Below are positions 52,934-61,073 of a DNA stretch of 64,000 nucleotides, in pieces (the stretch's first letter is position 1; each line of letters starts with the position of its first letter). The stretch is taken from assembly GCF_014840935.1 (NCBI RefSeq), contig NZ_CP062005.1:1488001-1552000 (forward strand), written 5' to 3'. The position numbers and the translations under genes were made by a program. Below the pieces are notes generated by a model. That model did no database searches, had not been told where the DNA came from, and saw only the letters and a program-made list of their open reading frames with translations. The stretch is from Halomonas sp. YLGW01. Its GTDB lineage: Bacteria > Pseudomonadota > Gammaproteobacteria > Pseudomonadales > Halomonadaceae.

Positions 52934-54037
52934 ATGATGCGGATGATTTTGTGCACTCTAGTTTTTGCTAGCTTGTTAAGCCCAGTATATTTTTATCCGA
53001 GTGGGAATCCGCAGCCTACTGATTATATTTTTTTGGCTTTGGTTTTTATGGTATATTTCCATTCTATGGCGACCTCAAGGGAGTTGCCATTAGCAAAGAT
53101 TCCTCTTTGCTGGGGGCTGCTGGCGTACTGGGTATTCATTCATTGCCTTGTTTCATCTTTAGCTCTCCAGTCATCTGACTTTTATAGAACGATGGCATTC
53201 TGGATGTATAATACTGCAGTGGCGTCCTGTTTTTTGTATTTGCTTGGGATGGGGCCTAAAAGCAAGATTTATGTTGAATGGGGTATTTGCCTAGGGCTAA
53301 TTACTTCCGGGGTTGGTGTGATTGTTTCACTAGGTGTAGAAGGTCGTGCGGTTGGTTTTTTTAATAATCCCAATCAGCTTGCTTTCTTTTCTTTGTTAGG
53401 AATCTCTTCCTTGTTGGTGCTTGCCAGGATGAGCTTGCTCGTCAGGCCTCTTGTGATCTTAGCCGTTTTATCTGGAGTTTTAGGTATCTTTGCTGCTGCG
53501 TCATTAGCAGCCATCGCAGGCTTCTTCTTGGTGGTAATGGGTTACTTGTTTGCGAATTTACAGCCAAAACAGCTCTTCCGTTTCTCGGTTATCCTTTCGC
53601 TGCTTTTCATGACTACCTTGCTGGTTGATGATGAAGCTGTGGTTGTAATATCTGAAAATATTTATAACAGGTCGGTGGTGGCAGAGGGGAAGTTTGATTC
53701 TATAGCCGAGGAAAGAAATTATGACCGTATTTTGGCTTTTCCGGAGTACGCCTTGTTAGGGGCCGGGGAAGGACACTTGGAAAGATTTTATCCATATAAT
53801 AAAAACGAAATACATTCAAGCCTTGGCAATCTTCTTTTTGCATATGGTATTCCTGGGATAGCATTGTTCTTGGCATTGCTATTTTCAATTGTGAGAAGTT
53901 CGCCACTACCCATCTGGTTCGTCGTGTCAGGCCCCATAGTTTATTCATTGACCCACATGGGCCTGAGAACGACATTGTTTTGGATCTTCTTAGCCATAGT
54001 TTGGTCAGAATATGGCGCAAAGGAAAGATATGCTTGA
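52934..54037 (+). CDS. wzy: O-antigen polymerase / ligase family membrane protein (Wzy-like)
   Basis: 367 aa with about ten hydrophobic helices covering most of the sequence and a larger hydrophilic loop at about 235-285 (VVISENIYNRSVVAEGKFDSIAEERNYDRILAFPEYALLGAGEGHLERFYPYNKNEIHSSLGN), which is the Wzy_C-type periplasmic loop. The GFFNNPNQLAFFSLLG motif and the HSSLGNLLFAYGIPG motif are typical of polymerase/O-antigen ligase proteins. ATG 52934 has GGAAGG upstream. It presumably polymerises the repeat unit; a ligase role cannot be excluded. AT-rich; GC rises right after it. Confidence 0.83.
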   Translation: MMRMILCTLVFASLLSPVYFYPSGNPQPTDYIFLALVFMVYFHSMATSRELPLAKIPLCWGLLAYWVFIHCLVSSLALQSSDFYRTMAFWMYNTAVASCFLYLLGMGPKSKIYVEWGICLGLITSGVGVIVSLGVEGRAVGFFNNPNQLAFFSLLGISSLLVLARMSLLVRPLVILAVLSGVLGIFAAASLAAIAGFFLVVMGYLFANLQPKQLFRFSVILSLLFMTTLLVDDEAVVVISENIYNRSVVAEGKFDSIAEERNYDRILAFPEYALLGAGEGHLERFYPYNKNEIHSSLGNLLFAYGIPGIALFLALLFSIVRSSPLPIWFVVSGPIVYSLTHMGLRTTLFWIFLAIVWSEYGAKERYA

Positions 54038-54221
54038 GTTCAGGAATATAAAACGAATTGTTTTGGTGTGTGGTGGTTTATGTTGGCTTTTGTCGTGATT
54101 TTTTATTTATTATCTATGGTCTAACTGGTCATGGTTGTTGTCCCTGCTACATACAAGCCTAGCTTCTGCATATTCAGCATGATTAACTACAACCGCTACG
54201 CACAAAGGGCAAGGCACGCAG

Positions 54222-55433
54222 ATGAAACGATTCCTGATGATTGCCAGTTTTCCTGATTCCCTTGTCACTTTCCGTGGCCAGTTGCTCGATGCATTGCGCG
54301 AAAATGGATGTGAGGTGCATGTCGCATGCCCTGACATTCGCAAGGATAGCGCGGTCTGTGAGCACTTGGAGTCCAGGGGGATTATCGTGCATGACATCCC
54401 GATGCAGCGCACGGGGATAAACCCGGTGGCCGACCTCAAGACACTCGGAAATCTCTCCCGCCTGATGCGCCGTATTCAGCCAGATGTCGTCATGGGGTAC
54501 ACCATTAAGCCGGTGATCTATGGAACTCTCAGTGCTTGGCTGTGCCAAGTGCCCAGGCGATTTGTCTTGATCACTGGCCTGGGCTATACATTCACCTCCG
54601 ATGCATCGGGTAGATGGTTCTGCAAGCGCCGGGGGTTGCTGTGGGTCGTAGGATCCCTGTACCGCCTGGCTTTGCTCGGAGCCCACAAGGTGTTCTTCCA
54701 GAACCCCGATGACCAGGCGCTCTTTCGGCAACTGAAGGTGCTTTCGGCCAGGAGCCCCTCGCACGTCGTCAACGGCTCTGGGGTTGACCTGGACCAGTAC
54801 GCTGTGGCGTCACAGGCGAAGGGTCCGCTCAGATTTCTGATGATCGCCAGACTGCTCGGTGATAAGGGTGTGCGCGAGTATGTAAAGGCTGCCCGACAAG
54901 TGCACCGGACCCATCCTCAAGTGACGTTCGCCTTGGCAGGCTGGATTGATGACAATCCCGATGCCATTGCCCCACAGGAGCTCGATGATTGGATCGTCGA
55001 GGGCACCGTCGACTATCTCGGCTGTCTCGATGATGTACGGCCTGCTATTGCTGCTTGCCATGTCTACGTGCTGCCTTCCTATCGCGAAGGCACGCCTCGC
55101 ACGGTACTCGAAGCCATGGCTATGGGGAAAGCGGTCATTACCAGCGATGCGCCTGGCTGCCGAGAGACTGTGATCGATGGAGTGAATGGCTACCTGGTAC
55201 CGGTTCGCGATGTCTCTCAGCTTGCCGTCGCCATGCGGCGTTTCATCGATACTCCTGAGCTGACTGGGGCTATGGGCTGCAAATCACGTGAGATCGCTGA
55301 GGCCAAGTACGACGTCAACAAGGTCAATGCGGATATTCTTGAGCAGCTGGGCATGGGCGCTAATGCACAGGAACCTCGTGCCGAGGCGGTGACGAGAGAA
55401 TTGAGAGGCTTACATGGCAAAACGACTCCTTGA
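54222..55433 (+). CDS. family 4 (GT-B) glycosyltransferase
   Basis: 403 aa. The N-terminal Rossmann half begins FLMIASFPDSLVTFRGQLLDALRENGCEVHVACPD and includes PDVVMGYTIKPVIYGTLSAWL. The C-terminal half has FLMIARLLGDKGVREYVKAARQ, then the donor-site signature VLPSYREGTPRTVLEAMAMGKAVITSDAPGCRETVIDGVNGYLVPV at about 285-331 (two Glu of the E-x7-E motif). This is a retaining GT4-type enzyme. It overlaps the PglC-like gene by 20 bp, so it may add the second sugar to the lipid-linked residue. GC content is back to the genome-like level. Confidence 0.9.
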   Translation: MKRFLMIASFPDSLVTFRGQLLDALRENGCEVHVACPDIRKDSAVCEHLESRGIIVHDIPMQRTGINPVADLKTLGNLSRLMRRIQPDVVMGYTIKPVIYGTLSAWLCQVPRRFVLITGLGYTFTSDASGRWFCKRRGLLWVVGSLYRLALLGAHKVFFQNPDDQALFRQLKVLSARSPSHVVNGSGVDLDQYAVASQAKGPLRFLMIARLLGDKGVREYVKAARQVHRTHPQVTFALAGWIDDNPDAIAPQELDDWIVEGTVDYLGCLDDVRPAIAACHVYVLPSYREGTPRTVLEAMAMGKAVITSDAPGCRETVIDGVNGYLVPVRDVSQLAVAMRRFIDTPELTGAMGCKSREIAEAKYDVNKVNADILEQLGMGANAQEPRAEAVTRELRGLHGKTTP

Positions 55434-56007
55434 CCTCAGCGTTGCGATGTTCCTGCTCGTTGCGCTATCACCTGTCATTGCCATCGCGGCGGTGTTGATC
55501 GCGCTCAGGTTGGGGCGCCCAGTGTTCTTTCGGCAGCACCGCCCCGGCCTTCATGGACGACCCTACGAGATCGTCAAGTTCCGGACCATGCGGGATTCGT
55601 TCGACTCACAGGGAAGGCCGTTGCCCGATGAGGCGCGGATGACGCGGCTGGGCACCTGGTTGCGGGCGACCAGCATCGACGAGCTGCCCGAACTCTGGAA
55701 CGTCGTCAGAGGGGACATGAGTTTGGTCGGCCCTCGTCCGCTGATGATGGAGTATTTGCCCCGTTATAGTGCCGAGCAGCAGCGTCGTCACGACGTACTC
55801 CCCGGCATCACTGGCTGGGCCCAGGTGCACGGACGTAACTCGCTTTCCTGGCAAGAGAAGTTCGAGCTTGACGTTTGGTACGTGGATCACCGCACGGCAT
55901 GGCTGGACCTGCGCATTCTGATGTTGACCGTGAAGAAGGTATTTTACCAAGACGGGATCTCGGCGGAAGGGCATGTGACCGTCGATGATTTCTATGGCAA
56001 CGATTGA
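55414..56007 (+). CDS. pglC: PglC-like phosphoglycosyl transferase
   Basis: Monotopic enzyme of 197 aa that transfers a sugar-1-phosphate to undecaprenyl phosphate, starting the repeat unit. It is colinear with Campylobacter PglC (about 200 aa). The N-terminal re-entrant helix carries the Ser19-Pro20 break, RPGLHGRPYEIVKFRTMRD follows, the catalytic Asp89-Glu90 dyad lies in SIDELPELWNV, then SLVGPRPLMMEYLP and PGITGWAQVHGRN, and the C-terminus ISAEGHVTVDDFYGND mirrors PglC. PglC uses UDP-N,N'-diacetylbacillosamine, so a 4-amino-4,6-dideoxy sugar is the likely first residue. It overlaps the previous gene by 20 bp. Confidence 0.9.
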   Translation: MAKRLLDLSVAMFLLVALSPVIAIAAVLIALRLGRPVFFRQHRPGLHGRPYEIVKFRTMRDSFDSQGRPLPDEARMTRLGTWLRATSIDELPELWNVVRGDMSLVGPRPLMMEYLPRYSAEQQRRHDVLPGITGWAQVHGRNSLSWQEKFELDVWYVDHRTAWLDLRILMLTVKKVFYQDGISAEGHVTVDDFYGND

Positions 56008-56074
56008 CGCTTCGGCCCAGGGATCATCTCTTTGTTGCATGAAGCCAACTCCATGAGGCTGGAGGAATTGGGGT

Positions 56075-57277
56075 ATGTCCTACGATTACACATTGCTTGC
56101 AGATATCTCGGGGCGCGTGGGAGGCTCCTTTTACATTTTCGATAGCGAGTTGTTCGAACATAACTATCGAGCATTCAGGGAGAGTCTCCGTCATTATTAT
56201 CAAAATGCTGATGTTGCCTACTCATTCAAGGCTAACTATATGCCAGAGTTGGGGCGAATTCTGAATGACCTGGGAGGCATAGGGGAAGTCGTCTCTCGGC
56301 TTGAGTACGATATCGCCAGACGAAACCTGCCGCCTAATCGATTGATCTTCAACGGCCCGGTGAAGCGGGAGGAGGATGTGAGGTACTGTATCGCTTCCGG
56401 TTCACGCCTCAATATTGATTCGTTCAACGAGATTAAATATCTCGAGGACCTGTCAGAAAGTTTCGACCATATCGAGGTAGGGCTAAGGGTCAGCTTTTCC
56501 CTGGAGGGCCGGACCTCGAGGTTCGGTTTCTGTTGCGACAACGGTGACTTGGAAAAAGCGGTTAAGCGGCTTCAGGCGATCGGCAACGTGACGGTTAACG
56601 GCATCCACTCCCACCTCAGTACGCGTGAAAAGAGCCTGGCGTTGTTTGCTTCGAGATCGAGGAAAATGATTGAGCTGGCCAACCGCATCAGCCCCTCCCG
56701 CCCAGTAAAATCCATCAACGTCGGGGGAGGGTTCTTCGGTCAGATACCGGCAGCGATGCGAGAACAGTTTCCCCCTGACCTTCCTTCCTTCGATGACTAT
56801 GCTAGTACCATTGGTGGCATCTTCCACCGTGAATACGGAGACCATGGGCCGCGGCTGATCATCGAGCCGGGTATCTCTCTGATTGGTAATACCATGGTGC
56901 TGGTTGCCGAAGTCCTCGAGATCAGAGAACGACAAGACATCAAGTACGCCTTGTTGGACACCAGTATCAATGTCGTCAACCCGACGCATTCGACGGCCAG
57001 GCGATGCTTCTCAATCGTGCCTCGCCAAGCTCTGTCCGAACCCGGCCATGACCGCTATGTGTTGGTCGGCAACACCTGCATGGAGCACGACGTCATCGAT
57101 GCCAGTTACGAGGGCCGGTTGCAGCGAGGCGATTTCGTCGTCTTTCCCAATCGCGGGGCCTATTCCAACAACTACACCCCGCCCTTCATCATGCCCTCTG
57201 CCGCGATCGTCTCTCCCAGCGGCGTCATCTACAAGGAAAGGGATGGCGTGGAGAGTATTCTCGCGACCTATCGTTAG
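56075..57277 (+). CDS. fold-III PLP decarboxylase (Orn/DAP/Arg decarboxylase 2 family)
   Basis: 400 aa. The alanine-racemase-like barrel carries the PLP lysine Lys52 in AYSFKANYMPELG, the glycine loop INVGGGFFG for the phosphate, and EPGISLIGNTMVLVAEVLEI. The second domain has the catalytic Cys in NTCMEHDVIDA at about 330, followed by DFVVFPNRGAYSNNYTPPF. This is the family of diaminopimelate, ornithine and carboxynorspermidine decarboxylases. Its position between the PglC-like gene and an ATP-grasp gene is not that of lysA. It probably makes a small amine or amino acid for decoration of the glycan. The substrate cannot be named from sequence. Confidence 0.82.
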   Translation: MSYDYTLLADISGRVGGSFYIFDSELFEHNYRAFRESLRHYYQNADVAYSFKANYMPELGRILNDLGGIGEVVSRLEYDIARRNLPPNRLIFNGPVKREEDVRYCIASGSRLNIDSFNEIKYLEDLSESFDHIEVGLRVSFSLEGRTSRFGFCCDNGDLEKAVKRLQAIGNVTVNGIHSHLSTREKSLALFASRSRKMIELANRISPSRPVKSINVGGGFFGQIPAAMREQFPPDLPSFDDYASTIGGIFHREYGDHGPRLIIEPGISLIGNTMVLVAEVLEIRERQDIKYALLDTSINVVNPTHSTARRCFSIVPRQALSEPGHDRYVLVGNTCMEHDVIDASYEGRLQRGDFVVFPNRGAYSNNYTPPFIMPSAAIVSPSGVIYKERDGVESILATYR

Positions 57278-57362
57278 CTATCTGTTTTATCTCCGGCGAC
57301 CGTTGTTTGTCCGGCGCCATAACTGCCTGCAACTTCAATGACTAGCTTCCTGGAGAATTACG

Positions 57363-58418
57363 ATGAACGTGTTGTTGACCTGCGTGGGGCGAAGAAGCTA
57401 CCTAGTCGACTATTTCAGGCAGGCATTGGCCGGCGAGGGCGTGGTCATTGGTGTCGACATGGACCCCAACACTGCCGGTATGGCATGCGTCGATAAGGCA
57501 TATCTTGTACCACGGGCCGACTCGGGCGACTACATTCCGACGCTGCTGGACATCTGCATGCGAGAGCGTGTTGGCCTACTGGTGTCGCTGTCTGACCTGG
57601 ACCTGGGGCCGCTGTCTCGCGCCATCGAAGATTTCGGTCGCTTCGGCGTCCAGGCGTTCGTCAGCGATCCTGAGGTCATTGAGGTGGCCAATGACAAGTG
57701 GGCGTGTTTCGAGTTTCTTCAGCGCCACCGCATCCCGAGTCCAGTCACTTGCCTCCAACTGGACAAGGCGCAGCATCATCTCCGTGATGGCCATCTTGCT
57801 TTCCCGCTAATGGTCAAACCGAGGTGGGGCATGGGTTCGGTCTCACTGTTCAAGGTCAACGACGACGAGGAACTGGCATTCTTCTATCATTATGCCCGCA
57901 AGCAGGTCCGCGACTCATTCCTTCACGTGATCAGTCAGGATGATATCGATCACTCGGTGATTATCCAGGAGTTCCTCGGAGGCGACGAATACGGCATTGA
58001 CGTGTTGCACGACTTTGACGGCGAGCACGTTGCCACGGTGGTCAAGCGAAAGCTCTCCATGCGGGCCGGCGAAACCGATAGCGCTATGACCGTCGAGGAT
58101 CGCGGGGTGGCAAACACCGCGGAACGCGTTGCCGCACTTCTTCGGCATAGGGGAAACCTGGATATCGACATCATGCTGGACGCCGCTGGTTTGCCGCGCG
58201 TGCTAGAGCTCAATGCGCGATTCGGCGGTGGCTATCCTTTCTCGCATCTTGCCGGTGTAGATTTTCCCAGAGCATTGATCGAGCTGGCGGAGGGGCGGCG
58301 ACCCGCGCCTTATCTATTACGCCCTTCCGTTGGAGTACGGAGCATGAAGCATATTGTGCCGACCGTATATTCACCCCTGCGGTCTGAAAAGACTATTGAG
58401 GTACGTTACCCCTCATAG
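57363..58418 (+). CDS. ATP-grasp carboxylate-amine ligase
   Basis: 351 aa. Pre-ATP-grasp domain at about 1-105 (MNVLLTCVGRRSYLVDYFRQAL...VIGVDMDPNTAGMACVDKAYLVP). The ATP-grasp core follows, with nucleotide-binding Lys in FPLMVKPRWGMGSVSLF at about 140-156, VIIQEFLGGDEYGIDVL near 200, and metal-binding Glu/Asn in RVLELNARFGGGYPFSHLAG near 283-302. Such enzymes activate a carboxylate as acyl phosphate and join it to an amine; CarB is a distant relative. Between a PLP decarboxylase and a DegT aminotransferase it most plausibly acylates an amino sugar with an amino-acid-derived carboxylate. This is inference. AGGAGAATTACG precedes ATG 57363; 64 bp separate it from the previous PLP gene region's end feature of non-coding sequence. 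Confidence 0.82.
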   Translation: MNVLLTCVGRRSYLVDYFRQALAGEGVVIGVDMDPNTAGMACVDKAYLVPRADSGDYIPTLLDICMRERVGLLVSLSDLDLGPLSRAIEDFGRFGVQAFVSDPEVIEVANDKWACFEFLQRHRIPSPVTCLQLDKAQHHLRDGHLAFPLMVKPRWGMGSVSLFKVNDDEELAFFYHYARKQVRDSFLHVISQDDIDHSVIIQEFLGGDEYGIDVLHDFDGEHVATVVKRKLSMRAGETDSAMTVEDRGVANTAERVAALLRHRGNLDIDIMLDAAGLPRVLELNARFGGGYPFSHLAGVDFPRALIELAEGRRPAPYLLRPSVGVRSMKHIVPTVYSPLRSEKTIEVRYPS

Positions 58419-58496
58419 GATGCATGGTCAGTATGCGGCCATCGCCGGCGGTCAGTCGGCGTTCCGTAGAGCAGCATAGCCTTGGAGGGCGCCAGT

Positions 58497-59669
58497 ATGC
58501 TCAATTCTCATTTTTCTCCCTGGCCTTGTTTCAGCGAAGCCGAGGTCCAAGCCGTCAAGCGAGTGCTGTGCTCCAATCGCGTCAACTACTGGACAGGGGG
58601 AGAGGGACGCGCCTTCGAGAGCGAGTTTGCTCGCTTTGCGGGCACCGAATACGCCGTTGCTGTTTCCAATGGCACCACCGCCCTGGACTTGGCAATGAAG
58701 GCACTGGGAATCGGTGTGGGCGATGAAGTGGTGGTCACTTCTCGAACCTTCATGGCGTCGGTGTCTTCCATTGTCATCGCTGGTGCAGTGCCTGTCTTTG
58801 CGGATGTCGATCGCGACTCCCAGAACATTACGGCTAGCACCGTGGCGCCTTTGATTACGTCGCGCACCAAAGCCATCATTGCGGTCCACCTGGCTGGCTG
58901 GCCCTGTGACATGGACGGTCTGATGTCGCTGGCAGAAGGCCATGGTCTCTATGTAATCGAAGACTGTGCGCAGGCGCATGGGGCTAGCTGGCGCACGCGC
59001 AGTGTTGGAGGGATCGGGCATATCGGCGCCTGGTCCTTCTGTCAGGACAAGATCATGTCTACCGGCGGGGAGGGGGGCATGGTCACTACCAATGATCGGG
59101 CTCTGTGGCATCGGATGTGGGCCTACAAGGATCACGGCAAGAGTTGGGAGGCGGTCTACGAGCGGGAGCACCCGCCAGGCTTTCGCTGGTTGCATGAATC
59201 CTTCGGTACCAACTGGCGGCTGACCGAGATGCAGGCGGCCATTGGTCGCCTTCAGCTGCGCCGCATGCCGGACTGGACGCGGCAGCGCCGTGACAATCTG
59301 GATCGCATTTGGCAGGCGGCCAGAGCCTGTGGCCTGCGTGTGCCTGAGTTGCCAGGACATGTCGGACACGCCGCCTACAAGGCCTATGTGTTTGTTGATC
59401 CGCTGGCACTGCGGCCGGGGTGGAATCGTGACCGGATCATCGACGAGATTCAGCAGCGGGGGGTGCCGTGTCTGGGGGGGAGCTGTTCCGAGGTATATCG
59501 CGAAAAGGCCTTCGATGACACGGGGTGGCGGCCTGCTCATGCCCTGCCGGTCGCCGCCGAACTGGGGAAGACCAGCTTGATGTTCCTTGTCCATCCCACG
59601 TTGACCTCGGAGGAGATTGACCGCACCTGTCTGGCGTTACAGGAGGTAATGGCACTGGCTGCGGTTTGA
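58497..59669 (+). CDS. DegT/DnrJ/EryC1-family sugar aminotransferase
   Basis: 390 aa PLP enzyme that transaminates keto-sugars on a nucleotide carrier. ATG 58497 is chosen for GGAGGG 8-13 bases upstream; a TTG 15 bp earlier keeps the frame. The AVSNGTTALDLAMKALGIGVGDEVVVTSRTF block is at about 55-85, Asp156 in VIEDCAQAHGA contacts the PLP ring nitrogen, and the Schiff-base Lys185 lies in FCQDKIMSTGGEGG. With the WbpM/PglF-type dehydratase encoded at 61074 it could form the PglF-PglE pair that makes UDP-4-amino-4,6-dideoxy-HexNAc. It is the only sugar aminotransferase in the locus, so it may also have to replace the missing LegC. No acetyltransferase (PglD) follows. Confidence 0.88.
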   Translation: MLNSHFSPWPCFSEAEVQAVKRVLCSNRVNYWTGGEGRAFESEFARFAGTEYAVAVSNGTTALDLAMKALGIGVGDEVVVTSRTFMASVSSIVIAGAVPVFADVDRDSQNITASTVAPLITSRTKAIIAVHLAGWPCDMDGLMSLAEGHGLYVIEDCAQAHGASWRTRSVGGIGHIGAWSFCQDKIMSTGGEGGMVTTNDRALWHRMWAYKDHGKSWEAVYEREHPPGFRWLHESFGTNWRLTEMQAAIGRLQLRRMPDWTRQRRDNLDRIWQAARACGLRVPELPGHVGHAAYKAYVFVDPLALRPGWNRDRIIDEIQQRGVPCLGGSCSEVYREKAFDDTGWRPAHALPVAAELGKTSLMFLVHPTLTSEEIDRTCLALQEVMALAAV

Positions 59670-59710
59670 TCTTTGGATAGCGAAGATACACGTGGCCAGC
59701 AGTTAAATTA

Positions 59711-59749
59711 AACGCCCTTGACCGCGAGATACCTTGGCCGGGGGGCGTT
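59711..59749. terminator. terminator between convergent genes
   Basis: AACGCCC and GGGCGTT form a 7-bp stem around a GC-rich loop of about 25 nt. On the plus strand it is followed by GTTTTATG, and on the minus strand by TTTAATTTAA. It probably serves both the DegT gene (plus) and the dehydrogenase gene (minus). Confidence 0.6.
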
Positions 59750-59765
59750 GTTTTATGTGCCAGGG

Positions 59766-61052
59766 TTAGAGTCGTAAGTCGGCCTCGCCATTCCCCAGCA
59801 GGTACTTCAGATCAAACAGCACGTGGCTGGGTTTGCCCCAGGAGCGTATACGGTCAACGCCATAGTCGCGGAATTCATCGTGGGCGACCGCCAGTATCAT
59901 CGCATCATAGCTACCCACATCTGGCCGGTCGACGGGTCGGATCGTATAGGCGCGCTGGGCTTCGTCACGATCGGCATGAGGGTCGAAGACATCGACCATG
60001 ACATTGAAGTCCGCCAGTTCTCGAATGATATCGGTGACACGTGTATTGCGCAGATCGGGGCAGTTCTCCTTGAACGTCAGGCCCAGGATCAGCACCCGTG
60101 CGCCTTGTACGTGGATTCGTTCCTTAATCATCTGCTTGACCAGCTGGCCTGCCACATAGGCGCCCATACCATCATTGATACGCCGGCCTGACAGGATGAC
60201 TTCCGGATGATAGCCCACCTGTTGGGCCTTGTGCGTAAGATAATAGGGGTCGACACCGATGCAGTGCCCGCCTACCAGTCCTGGCCGGAAGGGAAGAAAA
60301 TTCCACTTGGTTCCCGCTGCCAGCAGGACTTCTTCGGTATCAATACCCAAGCGGCTGAAGATCATGGCCAACTCGTTGATCAGGGCAATGTTTACATCAC
60401 GCTGAGTGTTTTCGATGACCTTGGCGGCCTCCGCGACTTGCATTGAACTGGCTTTGAAGGTACCCGCTATGATGATTGATGCATAGAGATCGTCGACGAA
60501 GGTTGCCACAACTGGAGTCGATCCTGAGGTCACTTTCCTGATCGAGGTGACTCGGTGTTCCTTGTCGCCTGGATTGATGCGCTCTGGACTATAGCCGGCG
60601 AAGAAGTCGCGATTGTAGATCAGCCCTGAGCCCTGCTCGATGACAGGAATGCATTCCTCTTCGGTAGCACCCGGATAGACGGTCGACTCATAGATGACGA
60701 GATTGCCTGGCGAAATGACGTGGGCTACCGTCTGGCTGGCTTTGAGCAATGGCGTCAGATCCGGGCAGTGCTGTGCGTCGATCGGCGTTGGAACCGTGAC
60801 TATATAGACATTGCATTCCCGCAGTCGCTCGACATCATCACTGAAGTCGAGATGTTTTGCGCATCTTAGCTCATCGAATGAGACTTCTCGCGTGGTGTCG
60901 AGGCCATCGGTGAGCTGCAGGATTCGATGGGTATTGATGTCGAAACCCAGTGTCGGGTAACGCTTGCCGAATTCCACGGCCAGAGGCAAGCCGACATAGC
61001 CCAGTCCAATCACGCCAATACGAATAGAATCCAGCTTCAGGGTCAGGTCCAT
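59766..61052 (-). CDS. tviB: UDP-N-acetylhexosamine 6-dehydrogenase, TviB/WbpO-like
   Basis: 428 aa nucleotide-sugar dehydrogenase that oxidises C6 of UDP-GlcNAc or UDP-GalNAc to a uronic acid in two NAD-linked steps. The Rossmann motif [13 protein letters not shown] is at 13-25; Lys211 lies in [12 protein letters not shown]; Asn225 and the catalytic Cys264 lie in [13 protein letters not shown]. The C-terminal UDP-binding domain has [17 protein letters not shown]. Length equals S. Typhi TviB (about 425). It shares orientation with the dehydratase gene 21 bp upstream. The product would suit amidation by the asparagine-synthase-like enzyme encoded at 50091. Confidence 0.92.
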   Translation of the reverse strand: MDLTLKLDSIRIGVIGLGYVGLPLAVEFGKRYPTLGFDINTHRILQLTDGLDTTREVSFDELRCAKHLDFSDDVERLRECNVYIVTVPTPIDAQHCPDLTPLLKASQTVAHVISPGNLVIYESTVYPGATEEECIPVIEQGSGLIYNRDFFAGYSPERINPGDKEHRVTSIRKVTSGSTPVVATFVDDLYASIIIAGTFKASSMQVAEAAKVIENTQRDVNIALINELAMIFSRLGIDTEEVLLAAGTKWNFLPFRPGLVGGHCIGVDPYYLTHKAQQVGYHPEVILSGRRINDGMGAYVAGQLVKQMIKERIHVQGARVLILGLTFKENCPDLRNTRVTDIIRELADFNVMVDVFDPHADRDEAQRAYTIRPVDRPDVGSYDAMILAVAHDEFRDYGVDRIRSWGKPSHVLFDLKYLLGNGEADLRL

Positions 61053-61073
61053 GATCCATTGTCCTTGTGGTAA

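Noticed and set aside
58497-59669. Assigning the DegT aminotransferase as LegC
   Set aside because: Its sequence and its position beside the ATP-grasp gene and the WbpM-type dehydratase fit a PglE-like role better, and it is 19 kb from legB.
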